Source: Cristatella mucedo (lineage: Eukaryota > Bryozoa > Phylactolaemata > Cristatellidae). Taken from it: 64,000 bases of DNA. The position numbers were made by a program, and so were the translations under genes. Every line of letters begins with the position of its first letter. The first letter of the stretch is position 1. The notes beneath the pieces were generated by a model, which was given only the letters and a program-made list of their open reading frames with translations, was not told the origin of the DNA and did no database searches. Shown in pieces: positions 1-9,612 of the stretch. Where the stretch lies: the NCBI GenBank assembly GCA_009760855.2, contig WPIO01000087.1:1679001-1743000 (forward strand), in the 5' to 3' direction.

Positions 1-958
1 CTTCCCCGTCGCCACGCCTCCGCTTTAAATCCAGTATTGCTGCTTCGCAATAATAACACGTGCGGCGACGAGGAAGTGCTAAGCGAACTGCGTGAAGCAC
101 GATTCGTGCAGCCGGCGCCGGCGGCTCGGTAGGCCACCTCGAACTAGCCTGGCTAAATGAACGGTTCTGGCAAAGCTGAGTAACCCGACGCGCCTCGATC
201 AAATTCGCATCCTCTGAATGAAGCCCAGGTGCGTTAAGGCGAAGAGGCCGACAAAAAGCAGCTTCTCGTAATATTCGAGCTGTCGATATCGTCAACGAGT
301 AACGCCGGGCCCTGTCGCTATTTGTTTCGTTTTTTTACAAGATGGCTCTACCGACGAGAGACGACGCCGCGCGTCCTTGCTGCGGAGTCAGCTGCACTAT
401 TTAAGAGAATCCGGCTAGTCGTGCTGGAAGCCAAGTCGTTCTAACTCACCTATCCCTCGATCACGCCCCGACGTAAGACAACGAACAGCAATATCAGGGA
501 AGCGCCGCGCGTGCACAGCGGATGCGGTACACTCTCGACGTTTGCTATCTTGAAACGACGAGTACAGATGGAACAAATAAATCTGAAATAAAAATACGCC
601 AACGCCATTAGACGCCTATCTGCACTTACCAGCTAACCTTACTGAGCGCCTAAATCTGCGTAGCGCTCAACACAGGGCAACTAACGGTACGCTGTGACGA
701 ACTTCCTCATCCGCCAGGAGGCGCTCTACTAATCGGAAACGGCGCCATTTTGTTTTTAACCGCCCGCATTGACTCCGCGCCGCCGCTGGTTGGGCGGGAA
801 TAGGCTGTGTTGGTTATAGGCGTTACCGGTAGGAGCTCGCGATAGCGGCCTGCTTTCTTTGGTGAGTCGAGAGATCTTTTTTGTTGCGGTTGTTACGCTT
901 CATTGCAGTAGCCATTTAACCGAACGTCTTGTAACCTGCTTCGCCGTAGAGGCGGGAA
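1..958 (+). promoter_or_regulatory. 5' flank and 5' UTR of the SRSF7-like gene
   Basis: No coding region is supportable here. The 3' part is GC-rich and promoter-like. A YY1-type motif (GCGCCATTTTG) lies near 742-752 and a GC box/E2F-like GGGCGGGAA lies near 794-802, both 150-220 bases before the start codon. This suits a TATA-less housekeeping promoter. The transcription start cannot be placed from sequence, and the first 700 bases may be unrelated intergenic DNA. Confidence 0.4.
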
Positions 959-1161
959 ATGTCGAGGCACTCAGGACTGGACTCGAAAGTGTACGTCGGC
1001 GACTTGCCTCGCGATGCGTCAGAGAAAGAAGTAGAGAGAGCTTTCTCGTATTACGGCCGACTGCGGAATGTCTGGGTAGCCCGCAATCCGCCGGGATTCG
1101 CTTTTGTGGAGTTCGAGGACAGTCGGGACGCCGAGGACGCCGTCAAAGGACTCGATGGGAC
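959..1161 (+). CDS. SRSF7: SRSF7-like coding exon 1 (RRM, N-terminal half)
   Basis: Encodes residues 1-67 and two bases of codon 68. It ends GGGAC followed by the consensus donor GTGAGT. It contains RNP2 and RNP1, and the [12 protein letters not shown] stretch is characteristic of the SRSF3/SRSF7 group. Confidence 0.93.
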
Positions 1162-4123
1162 GTGAGTGGATTAGCATTTGCTTGCCTGCGGGCCTTCAAA
1201 CTCGAGCGCGCGCTAGTCTCGAAGCTATCTCTTTCACCAGTTGCCGTGGGCGCGTAACCGTGCATTACGGTGCGCGATAGCGAATAAGGCAAGGGTCGTG
1301 CTGTACCTCTGCCGGTGCTGGTTTGGTGCCCGCCCCTCCACCGGAGGTCCTGCACGACCTTGCGTCTGCAGCCTGCCAGGCCAGGCAGAGCGTGAGTGCG
1401 TGCTTTTGGGAGGCGAGCGCATGGTAATTCACGTTTATTACCAACGATTTTGGCGTATGGTCGCACGAACGTAGTTCGCAATTTAGTTTCTTAAAAAGTA
1501 GGTTGGACAACGTTATCGAGGCTAGTTACATACGCTACATGAAGGCATTTCAATTAGGCGAGTTGGAACTTGTTATATATACATGTGTGCTCAGTTTCGT
1601 GGTCTTCAGCTTATATTTCGTAAATGAATGCTAGCCAGCAAACCTCGGAAAATTGATTGGTTAAAAAACCAGCTTGTCATTTGAAATTCTAGTTCGGTTA
1701 ACAATACAAAAGCCTAACCATCATGTTAGCTAATCAGTGTATTTTTGTAGTCGGTGCAAGCGATCCGGGCACCTGGTTTAAAAATGCTTCATTAGATAAC
1801 CACTGGCCTAGTTTCAGCCAGTCAAAATTTAAGACCTCAAGCTTTTTTAATTGCATAAGATTAACACAATAAAGTTCCCATTACATAGCTTTAGGTCTTT
1901 TCATTCTCGTGCCTCTGTTTACAAACACTGAGGACTTACTCGGCTGCCTTTTTATTCTACAAACACCCTTCAGCCGAAAGTTATATTGCTGTGTCTTTAA
2001 CCATCTTTAAATCCTCGGTAGAATGTCTTAAGTTTTAATGCTTTTAAACCCAGGAACTAAATAATGTACTTTCTGAAGTTGTGAGTTAATATTGGTCCTT
2101 TTCAGCACGTGTCAAGTATCTAGAAAGATATTTTAGTTCTCTTATCACTGCAAAATTATTATTGGCTGTTCCACAGTAGTGAGATCTGGTGTTCGAAAGC
2201 ACGTTGGCTGCTCACAATGCCTCATTTGTGTGCTCCTGGAATAGTTTTTCGACTGCATTTAAATGCTGTTAGTTAAGCTTAATGTATAGGTACAAAGCAG
2301 TGTCTCAGCTCTTGTGACAGTTGTCGGAAGTTATCGGCAGGTAACAGTGAGTGCATGTGCTTGAAGTTGTCTCAAATATGCTCTCTTGGGATTTTTTGCA
2401 GGACACTTGCTGGTGGTCGGATCAGGGTTGAACTGTCAACAGGCAAGACCAGACCCAAGCCATGGCAAAGAAATGGTGATCGTGGTGGTGATCGCAGTAG
2501 TGATCGTGGTGGTGATCGTGGTAGTGATCGAGGTGGTGATCGTGGTGGTGATCGTGGACCTGTCGGAATGGGAAGCCGAAGACCTATGTCGAGAAGGCCC
2601 TTCGATCCCAATGATCGTTGCTATGAATGTGGGGGAAGAGGCCATTATGCTTACGACTGCAGCAGAAGGATAAATGGAAGTGGTGGTGGTGGCAGTAGCA
2701 GCAGACGATCCAACAGGTCGGTTGCCTATGCACATATCATTTGCCAATCCCTACTATTAGATCTGTATTGTCGGAGTATCACATGTTTCAAGTTGTTGGG
2801 CCATTTTTGTTCGTTTATCATGTTGAATTGCTGTTTTTTTAATACCACGTGTGTAAACATTTGTGCTACTTTCTGTGCTAGAATTAATCTGTTTTTTTGC
2901 ATGTCACATCAATCAAAGGTAGTGTCACTTTCTCGGCTTGCAATTGCTTGTTTCTGAAAGTAAGTTGTGCTTCGTGTCTTTAACGATTCTATCGATGCTT
3001 TTACAGCTCCCTTTGAGCAGCGTCACGTTGAGCAGCTGGTTTTGGCAGCTTCACGACTTGATAGGCAGCTTCGTTACACTGCAGCGCCTGACCGTCCGAG
3101 TTCCATGATTTCCTCAGTGCTTCGGCATCATGATCGGGTCGGCTAGATCGGATGTGATGAATCTAGGCTGATGAACTTTCATCTCGTGTGGTGGCTAGAT
3201 TTAACCGGATAATGACACATCTCTCACCAGAGACTGACAGTCGACACCAGCTGTCGGTTGATCAACACGACCCTGCAGCAGTTGCTCAGCATTGCTAGCC
3301 CATATAAGATGCAGCATCATGTCGAACCGTCACTCTGCCTCTGCTTGAGCTTTTGGTTCTCCGAGTCATTCGGTTTCTTCTTTGACCTGCTGCAACTGGC
3401 ATGCATGTGTAGTGCCCAGGTATGCCAATTGTGGAACCGGTTTTCACATCACGGTCTGCCTGTTCTTGCTAGCATAGGTCTTTGTATTCAGCTGCGGTCT
3501 TACTAACAGAAATTTTCGTGTTTTGATGACACCACACTGGGAAAGCTGCCTGACACCCTAGTCAAGTAACCATCCTAATGCTAAGACATATACCAGTTAT
3601 CTGTTCGAGCCTAATGCATCGCGAGGCCGTTAAAGTAAGAGCCTGCATTGCTGTCATGGAATGTTGAGCGTTGAACGTGGGTAGTTTTGCTTGTAGGTCT
3701 ACCTCACGAAGTAGATCAAGGGATCGAAGAAGTGCGTCTCGCAGTCGTAGCAGGTCCAGGCTGAGAGAGACTCGAGATGGCTCACGGGATAAATCTCGGG
3801 ATCGCTCACGAGAAAGATCTCGAGGTAGCTCGAGGGGCAGATCTCGTGGCAGTCGGAGGTAAAAAAAAAAAACTTGCTGATCCATTGCTCATAACCATAT
3901 CTGCTAAACTTTGGCTTGATTTGATTTCAGTCGGTAATGGGTGTGGTGTATATTTGTATGCACTACTTGTGAATCGCGTTGCTTGTGCCTTGTCCTGTCA
4001 TGTTTGCCTATTGTTTTGGATTTGTGCATTAATCGGCCTTTAATGAGCAGGTTCATTAAAGGCTTGTGTGTGTGTGTGTGTGTGTACATTTTTAGCCGAT
4101 CGGCATCGAGAAGTCCAGCTTGA
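959..4123 (+). CDS. SRSF7: SRSF7-type serine/arginine-rich splicing factor, complete, 4 coding exons
   Basis: Nuclear SR protein expected to bind exonic enhancers and export adaptors and to help spliceosome assembly. Joining 959-1161, 2402-2716, 3697-3858 and 4096-4123 gives 235 codons plus stop, close to the ~238 aa of vertebrate SRSF7. All introns are GT-AG and all are phase 2. Residues ~11-80 form the RRM (RNP2 VYVGDL, RNP1 GFAFVEF, then RIRVELSTG). Residues 141-154 are a CCHC zinc knuckle (C-X2-C-X4-H-X4-C) preceded by RRPFDPNDR. The rest is an RS domain ending SRSASRSPA. The zinc knuckle separates it from SRSF3. An unusual Arg-Gly/Ser-Asp repeat (residues ~94-120) lies between RRM and knuckle. 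The start is the first ATG in frame with the RRM. Insect xl6/9G8 are the same family, so the symbol is at orthogroup level. Confidence 0.93.
2402..2716 (+). CDS. SRSF7: SRSF7-like coding exon 2 (RRM end, Arg-Gly-Asp repeats, zinc knuckle)
   Basis: The acceptor is ATTTTTTGCAG and the donor is AACAG/GTCGGT. The reading resumes with [15 protein letters not shown], the last RRM strand. A run of 12-base GATCGTGGTGGT-like repeats (2478-2558) follows, then the [14 protein letters not shown] knuckle and a Gly/Ser-rich hinge. Confidence 0.92.
3009..3419 (+). other. Candidate poison (NMD) cassette exon in SRSF7-like intron 2
   Basis: Intron 2 (2717-3696) holds a good internal acceptor (pyrimidine-rich tract, TTTTACAG at 3001-3008) and a donor (GCCCAG/GTATGCC at 3414-3425). 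Inclusion would add 411 bases and meet a TGA at the third complete codon. Vertebrate SRSF7 has an autoregulatory poison exon in the same place, between the knuckle and RS exons. No conservation evidence is available here. Confidence 0.3.
3697..3858 (+). CDS. SRSF7: SRSF7-like coding exon 3 (RS domain)
   Basis: The acceptor is TTGCTTGTAG. The exon encodes [20 protein letters not shown] and further RS/RD dipeptides. It ends CGGAG followed by donor GTAAAA. Failure to splice here would end the protein within two codons (Arg-stop), so a slightly shorter isoform is possible. Confidence 0.9.
4061..4087 (+). repeat. (TG)n tract next to the 3' splice site of SRSF7-like intron 3
   Basis: About eleven TG units end roughly ten bases before the terminal acceptor TTTTTAG at 4089-4095. 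UG repeats in pre-mRNA are known binding sites for TDP-43 and CELF proteins. Confidence 0.8.
4096..4123 (+). CDS. SRSF7: SRSF7-like coding exon 4 (C-terminus SRSASRSPA)
   Basis: A 28-base coding remainder after acceptor CATTTTTAG. It joins exon 3 in phase, giving SR-SASRSPA and a TGA. Ser-Arg dipeptides across the junction support the splice. The 3' UTR follows. Confidence 0.8.
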
Positions 4124-4360
4124 ACTGCTGACCAGCCTGAAAGAAAGTGGCTGACTCATGTCTTGATATGCATTTGCCATGCTGCACGTCCTCGCGGGTC
4201 TTGGCATGCTGGACTGCCTTATGAGCATTCTTTGTATGAACTTTTGGTGGACCCGTGTAGTAAATAGAACCCACACCTATAATGTGACCAAGGAAGTGCA
4301 GGCAGTATCTGCTGTATAGACACGGTCTCTTGTAAATATCATCAGTAGTGCTTTGTTACA

Positions 4361-4366
4361 AATAAA
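4361..4366 (+). terminator. Poly(A) signal AATAAA of the SRSF7-like gene
   Basis: A canonical AATAAA lies 238 bases after the stop codon, followed by a T-rich region. It gives a compact 3' UTR of about 260 bases. Confidence 0.8.
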
Positions 4367-4520
4367 GACGTTGGAACACTGATAATTTTATCCCTGATTT
4401 TTTATTTAACTGTTGCATACTACATCAATGTGTGATTATATGGTATTTCTCACATGCTCCTAACAGTTAAGGTCCGTTTAGGTGTGTACCACTGGACTGA
4501 ATGTGAAATGTAAGACAGCA

Positions 4521-6153
4521 TTACCGTTCCCATCAAAGCCACTTGAACAAGTCGTGGCAGACCAGCTGAACTTATGCTGAAACTTCAAACCTTGCTGTTT
4601 AAGGTCCACTCTGGCTGTAGAGCTAATCCCTCCAGTCAGCATTGTTTCGGGTGTACGACTTACCTATGAATGCAGACATAGATTATCTTGCCTTGTTTTT
4701 CCCAATCTTTTAGCAGCTTGTACGACTATCGATAATCAAGCCCTTAGGCTCATCTCACCTCGCCTGGGCATCACTGCATTGCCACAGTTCAGGTCCTACC
4801 TCAGTGGGAGACTCAAGAGTATTGATGTGAATGGACATTGATCATCCGCGAAACCTCTGAAATATCGGGGTTACCATTCAATCGTGTTTCGCTTTGCAGC
4901 AAATGTAAAGCGCCTAGAAAGAGATCTCGGAAAGTTCTCTGAGGGTGCTTCATCAAATTCGTTATTATTATTACCTCGGGGCCCTGTGCTTGGTTCAGTT
5001 CTTATTACGGTTTATACTCTCCCTCTTGCCGGCGTGACTGCCAAGCACGATGTGGGCCATCTTCTCTTCCATACAGCTGACACTCAGTTGTACCTTCCTT
5101 TCGATCTAGCACGTCTCCTAGCACGTCTCCAGTACGTCGAATTCTCTCAACTCTTGCTGCATGTATTGATGACATTCCCACATGAATGTCTGCAAGCTTT
5201 TTTAAATTGAGTGATACAACCAACTTTCTAGTTATGGGGAAGCCAAATTTGATTCCGAAATTGGAAAGGCTAACGCTCAAAATCGGTTCTGCCAGTGCCA
5301 GCATATCTGCTGTTAAATCTGAACGAAAGTGTCTTCCCAAGCGGCCTTTAATAAGACGATCACATCCTCTCCACGGTCAAGTGTGCTTACTTTCAGCCAC
5401 ATAACATTGCTGAAATTCGGGCTTGTTAAGACAGGGATACCACCTCTAAATTGATCGACGCATTTGTGGGAACCCGTCTTAACTTTTGTAACTCACTGCT
5501 TGCTGGCCTACCGGCATATGCAATCTGGCGCTTACAGCTTTTGCAAAACTCCCAAGCTAGGCTTGTCTGTCGTGAGCATGGAAGTTGCCACATTACACTG
5601 TTCTCGTCGACCTGCACTGGGCTCCCAGTCAAGCAACGAATCGACACAAGGTTTCATCACTCACTGTTGGTCCCTTCATTCTTTGGCTCCGGCCTACTTA
5701 TCAGATCTTCTCTCCCACCAGGCTAAGCATCGTACCACCCGCTTTTCGTAATCTAACTGTTTACTTATACCTCGTACAAACCTCAAATCCTTTGGAGACC
5801 GTGACATAGTTCGTATGCTCACAAAGCCTGGAACTTCCGACTTGCGACATGACATCCCCCGACTATACCACTTAAAAAAACTAAAACGAACCTATTTATA
5901 ACAGCATTTCGTGAGTGCCTGTGATCTGTCTAGTTATGTACTTATGCATGCTAATAATGTGCACGCTGCCACTAACCACATTTGCATGCTGACCCTGTGC
6001 ATGTCACCCCTAACCATGTTATTCTTGTAGTGTATTGAGCATGCTACCACTAACCTCTCGATCGTTCTTCTTTTGCAGCAAATGTAAAGAGCTTAGAAAG
6101 AGGAGTTCTTTGAGGGCGCTTTGTCAAATGTATTTGTGTTATTATTATTATTA
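4521..6153 (+). mobile_element. L2-like LINE family A, decayed copy
   Basis: Recognisable by comparison with the open copy at 6675-8327: RT palm pieces, a [12 protein letters not shown]-like stretch near 5260, an ARLVCRE-like C-terminal segment near 5555, 3' UTR words CATGCTGCCACTAACC, and a tail AAATGTAAAGAGCTTAGAAAG...GGGCGCTTTGTCAAATG followed by ATT repeats. Frameshifts, stops and deletions occur throughout. It starts inside the RT domain (5'-truncated) and contains a second, nested tail at 4876-4970. Confidence 0.85.
4876..4970 (+). mobile_element. 95-bp tail-only LINE family A insertion nested in a decayed LINE
   Basis: A stretch with TTTGCAGCAAATGTAAAGCG, GAGGGTGCTTCATCAAATTC and an ATT tail interrupts the RT sequence exactly where intact copies read continuously through GGGGTACCTCAGGGC. 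TTACC occurs on both sides (4871-4875 and 4971-4975), as expected for a target-site duplication. Confidence 0.7.
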
Positions 6154-6683
6154 GTTCTTCACCCGGTGAATACCTACTTCTTTCTATAGCTTGTGGTAAA
6201 TGTATCCTCAACGCTTGTTTCTGTTGTACCAAGCCTTAGATGAGTTTCAAATGATCCACCAAGTAACGTAACTACTAACAATAGATTAAAACAAGAAATA
6301 ACCAGGAATTGTTTTATTAGTTGGCAGCAAGGCCGGGCTGGCAGAAATACATGCACACTGGTCAAGAGAAGCTCAGCAATAGCCATTTCAACAATTGAGT
6401 TTCACTTTGGCGTGAGTTACCTGCAGATACAGTATGTACTGCAAAGAACTGTACGACTTACAGCGACTACCCAGCAAAAATGCAGGAACATCATTTCTTG
6501 CGAAGCCAGACTGCAGCAAGTGTACCTGTATAAAGAAGTAGGCATATCGATGGCTTGGCATTTGCTTTCAAGTTTGATACTTGGGGTGTTAAGCGATCTG
6601 TCGGCAGTAATTTGTAAGTAGACTAGGCGTAAGTAGTAGGACTGGGCCAATTATTATCTAGATGCCAATGATATTTGTGTGAT
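6154..6683. other. Unannotated spacer between two LINE copies
   Basis: No gene or known repeat recognised. Short open frames on both strands have no domain signature. Confidence 0.4.
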
Positions 6684-8327
6684 GCAACCTTCCCACTAGA
6701 ATGCTGTTCCTCGGTTCCTGGCTGCGCCTCAATGTCTGCATTTAAACAGGTCACTAGTGATGTAGTCCTAAAGCTCGTATCTCAATCAAAGAAGACAACA
6801 AGTCCACTGGACCCTATTCCCAATGCCCTGCTCCTACGTTGCATTGATCTGCTGCTGCCATGCATAACCAACATCATTAATATGTCATTAGCCTCAGGTC
6901 AGGTCCCAGCACCTTTCAAAAAAGCTGTAGTCAGGCCACTTCTCAAGAAAGCTACACTAGACCAAGAGAACTTAAGCAACTACCGCCCAGTCTCCCTTCT
7001 ACCATTCCTATCAAAGACACTGGAACGGGTCGTGGCAGACCAGCTGAACTCGTATATCGAAACCTCACACCTTGCTAGTAAGTTCCAGTCTGGCTTTAGA
7101 GCTAATCACTCCACAGAGTCAGCATTGCTTCGGGTATACAACGACCTACTTAGCAATGCAGACATGGGTAGAGTGTCTCTTCTTGTTTTGCTCGATCTTT
7201 CGGCAGCTTTTGATACCATCGATCACAAAGTACTTCTAGAGCGGCTCTCATCTCGCCTGGGCATCACTGGCACTGCTCTGCAGTGGTTCAGGTCCTATCT
7301 CAGTGGGAGACTCCAGAGTGTTGACGTGAATGGACAAAGATCATCTGAAGTACCTGTAAAATATGGAGTACCTCAGGGCTCTGTGCTAGGTCCGGTCCTT
7401 TTCACCGTTTATACTCTCCCTCTCGCTGATGTGATTGCCAAGCACAATCTAGGCTTTCACTTCTATGCGGATGACACTCAGTTGTACCTTTGCTTTGATT
7501 CCTCCAAGCCTTTGGGCACCTCAAATTCTCTAAACTCACTAGCTGCATGCATTGATGACATCCGCACATGGATGACAGCAAATTTTCTAAAACTAAACGA
7601 TGATAAAACTAACTTACTAGTTATGGGCAAACCTAGTGTTATTCAGAAATTGGAAAGGCTGACTTTCAAAATTGGCTCTGCCAGCATATCTCCAGTTGCA
7701 TCAGCTCGAAATCTAGGTGTCATATTCCAAAGCGACCTCTCGTTACACGACCACATCAGCTCCACAGTCAAATCAGCCTATTTTCAGCTTCATAACATTG
7801 CTAAAGTTAGGGCTTGTTTAGATAAGGATACCACGTCCAAGTTGGTCCATGCATTCGTGACATCTCGTCTCGACTTCTGCAACTCACTGCTTACTGGCCT
7901 ACCAGCATGTGCGATCAGGCGATTGCAGCTGGTGCAAAACTCTGCAGCTAGGCTTGTCTGTCGTGAGCGTCGCAGTTGCCACATTACTCCACTTCTCGCC
8001 GACCTGCACTGGTTACCAGTCAAGCAACGGATTGACTTCAAGGTTTTGTCGCTCACTTTTAGGTCTCTTCATTCTATGGCTCCAGCCTATCTTTCAGAGA
8101 TACTACCCCATCAGGCAAAGCATCGTACCACTCGCTTTTCGGAATCCAACAGTCTAGAAATACCTCGTACAAACCTTAAATCCTTTGGAGACCGTGCATT
8201 TAGCTCGTATGCTCCCACAGCCTGGAACTCCCTCCCGACCTGCATCAGAACATCCCCTGACCTGACCACATTTAAAAGAAACTTAAAAACATACCTATTT
8301 AGGACAGCATTTAGTGGGTCCTTGTGA
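6675..8327 (+). CDS. L2-like LINE reverse transcriptase, open 550-codon frame (5'-truncated element)
   Basis: A non-LTR reverse transcriptase with C-terminal region, acting with an endonuclease that this copy lacks. Visible in order: linker ending [20 protein letters not shown], the PLLKK...[12 protein letters not shown] fingers, [24 protein letters not shown] (first catalytic Asp), [12 protein letters not shown], the YADD box at residues 264-267, then the C-terminal SSYAPTAWNSLP...TFKRNLKTYLF module typical of the L2/CR1 group. No stop over 1.65 kb, so the copy is young or lightly mutated. Homology to the longer copy at 52-55 kb starts around 6685, so the first few codons are probably flank and the ATG is not a natural start. 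Confidence 0.9.
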   Translation: MCDATFPLECCSSVPGCASMSAFKQVTSDVVLKLVSQSKKTTSPLDPIPNALLLRCIDLLLPCITNIINMSLASGQVPAPFKKAVVRPLLKKATLDQENLSNYRPVSLLPFLSKTLERVVADQLNSYIETSHLASKFQSGFRANHSTESALLRVYNDLLSNADMGRVSLLVLLDLSAAFDTIDHKVLLERLSSRLGITGTALQWFRSYLSGRLQSVDVNGQRSSEVPVKYGVPQGSVLGPVLFTVYTLPLADVIAKHNLGFHFYADDTQLYLCFDSSKPLGTSNSLNSLAACIDDIRTWMTANFLKLNDDKTNLLVMGKPSVIQKLERLTFKIGSASISPVASARNLGVIFQSDLSLHDHISSTVKSAYFQLHNIAKVRACLDKDTTSKLVHAFVTSRLDFCNSLLTGLPACAIRRLQLVQNSAARLVCRERRSCHITPLLADLHWLPVKQRIDFKVLSLTFRSLHSMAPAYLSEILPHQAKHRTTRFSESNSLEIPRTNLKSFGDRAFSSYAPTAWNSLPTCIRTSPDLTTFKRNLKTYLFRTAFSGSL

Positions 8328-8563
8328 TTCGTCCTCGATGTGCTTATGCGTGCTGACACTGTTCATGCTGCCACTAACCACATTTGCATGCTGACCCAGT
8401 GCATGTAACCCCTAACCATGTTATTCATTTTGTTTGTTTTTCAAGCATGATTTTACTTACTATTCTATTGCGTATCACTTTGAAGCAAATGTAAAGCGCC
8501 TAGAAAGAGATTAAGTTCTCTGAGGGCGCTTTATCAAGTGCAATATTATTATTATTATTATTA
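6684..8563 (+). mobile_element. L2-like LINE family A, 5'-truncated copy with complete 3' end
   Basis: Includes the RT frame and a 3' UTR ending in the family hairpin: AAAGCGCC at 8493-8500 pairs perfectly with GGCGCTTT at 8525-8532, with inner AGAGA/TCTCT pairing, followed by ATT repeats. This is the best reference for the family-A tail in the window. Confidence 0.9.
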
Positions 8564-9439
8564 TGCTTTGAGAGAACAAAATATTTTTGTGTGCCTGACA
8601 TCAGCTGAAAAAGAAATGAATCTATTGGCTAGTGATAACAGGCAAAGTAATTAGTGATAGCACATAGATGACAAAGCTAACAAACTAGAGTAGATACATC
8701 TAGGATTAGGTGGGTTTGGATTTTTCTAAATGTTAAATGTAATGGATATGTGAGGTTATGGGCTCCTGGTTATTTGAGTCTATAAGCTCAAGGAACGGGT
8801 ATGCAGAATTTGAGGTTACAAGCATAGCTAAACGGCATCAACTAAGGCAAGTGAGTCGTGATATCCATGTTACACAAACAGCTTTATGCGATTATAAAGA
8901 AATGTTTTGAATAGATATGTTGGGAGCATGCGAATAGATAGAGGGACCCTGAAGTGACTCCTAATGATGGGCCAGAAAAAGCCGGCGAAAAGGGTTATCA
9001 GGCAGTTGCATCGTTAGCGACGGACAAGCCTAGCAGACAAGTTTTGCACCGTGCTACGTCTACAAAAATGGACAAATTGCCAGAACGTGGTATAGAACTA
9101 AATCAGCCGTCAACCAGACAAACGAAAGACTACGCTGGGAAGCATCTTAACAGTAAACTGCTGTATGGCCGTGTACACTTAATAATAAATGGTCTAACTG
9201 TTAGGACACCTATAAATTAGTTAAAGTAAGGAAGTAGTACATTTAATAAGTTTATAAATAAGTTACGCCCTAGCAGAAGCCTTTTCGAGGATTCAAGGAC
9301 CAGACCCAAGGTTAAGGACACAATTGTTGTAATAATTATGCAGGGTAGCAGCAGTTAAAAAAATTTGCGCGATAACCGTGGGTACTGGATACCGTAACGG
9401 GTGTTGCATCTAGCAATGAGGCTTTTATCCCGTCGATGC
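8564..9439. other. Unannotated spacer
   Basis: No gene or recognisable repeat seen. An 88-codon frame at 8954-9220 (+) has no recognisable domain or splice context. Confidence 0.4.
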
Positions 9440-9612
9440 GAGCCGCGATGGCACACTAGGTAAGGCGATTGCTTTTCACGACCTCGGTCTCCAGGTCGTG
9501 CGTTGGAATCCTGCAGTGGGCGATTCTTTGTCGCCACTGCCAGCGGTGACGATAGCCACATAGCCACTCTTCTGTAGCCATACAAAAGAGGCTGCTAAAT
9601 CAGCTAGTGTTT
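9440..9612 (+). mobile_element. tRNA-derived SINE-1, copy 1
   Basis: Starts GAGCCGCGATGGCACACTAG with a pol III A-box-like TGGCACACTAGG. A B-box equivalent (GTTGGAATCC, mutated) lies about 60 bases later. The copy continues through the GGTGA-GATAGCC body and ends at the family terminus ACAAAAGAGGCTGCTAAATC. Five other copies lie in the window. Confidence 0.8.

Noticed and set aside
2355-2401. Upstream ATG at 2355 as alternative start for the SRSF7-like exon 2
   Set aside because: Lies in intron 1 before a strong acceptor and would remove most of the RRM.
6675-8327. Retrovirus or LTR retrotransposon pol gene
   Set aside because: No LTR, gag, protease, RNase H or integrase; the motifs and hairpin-(ATT)n tail are those of an L2-like LINE.
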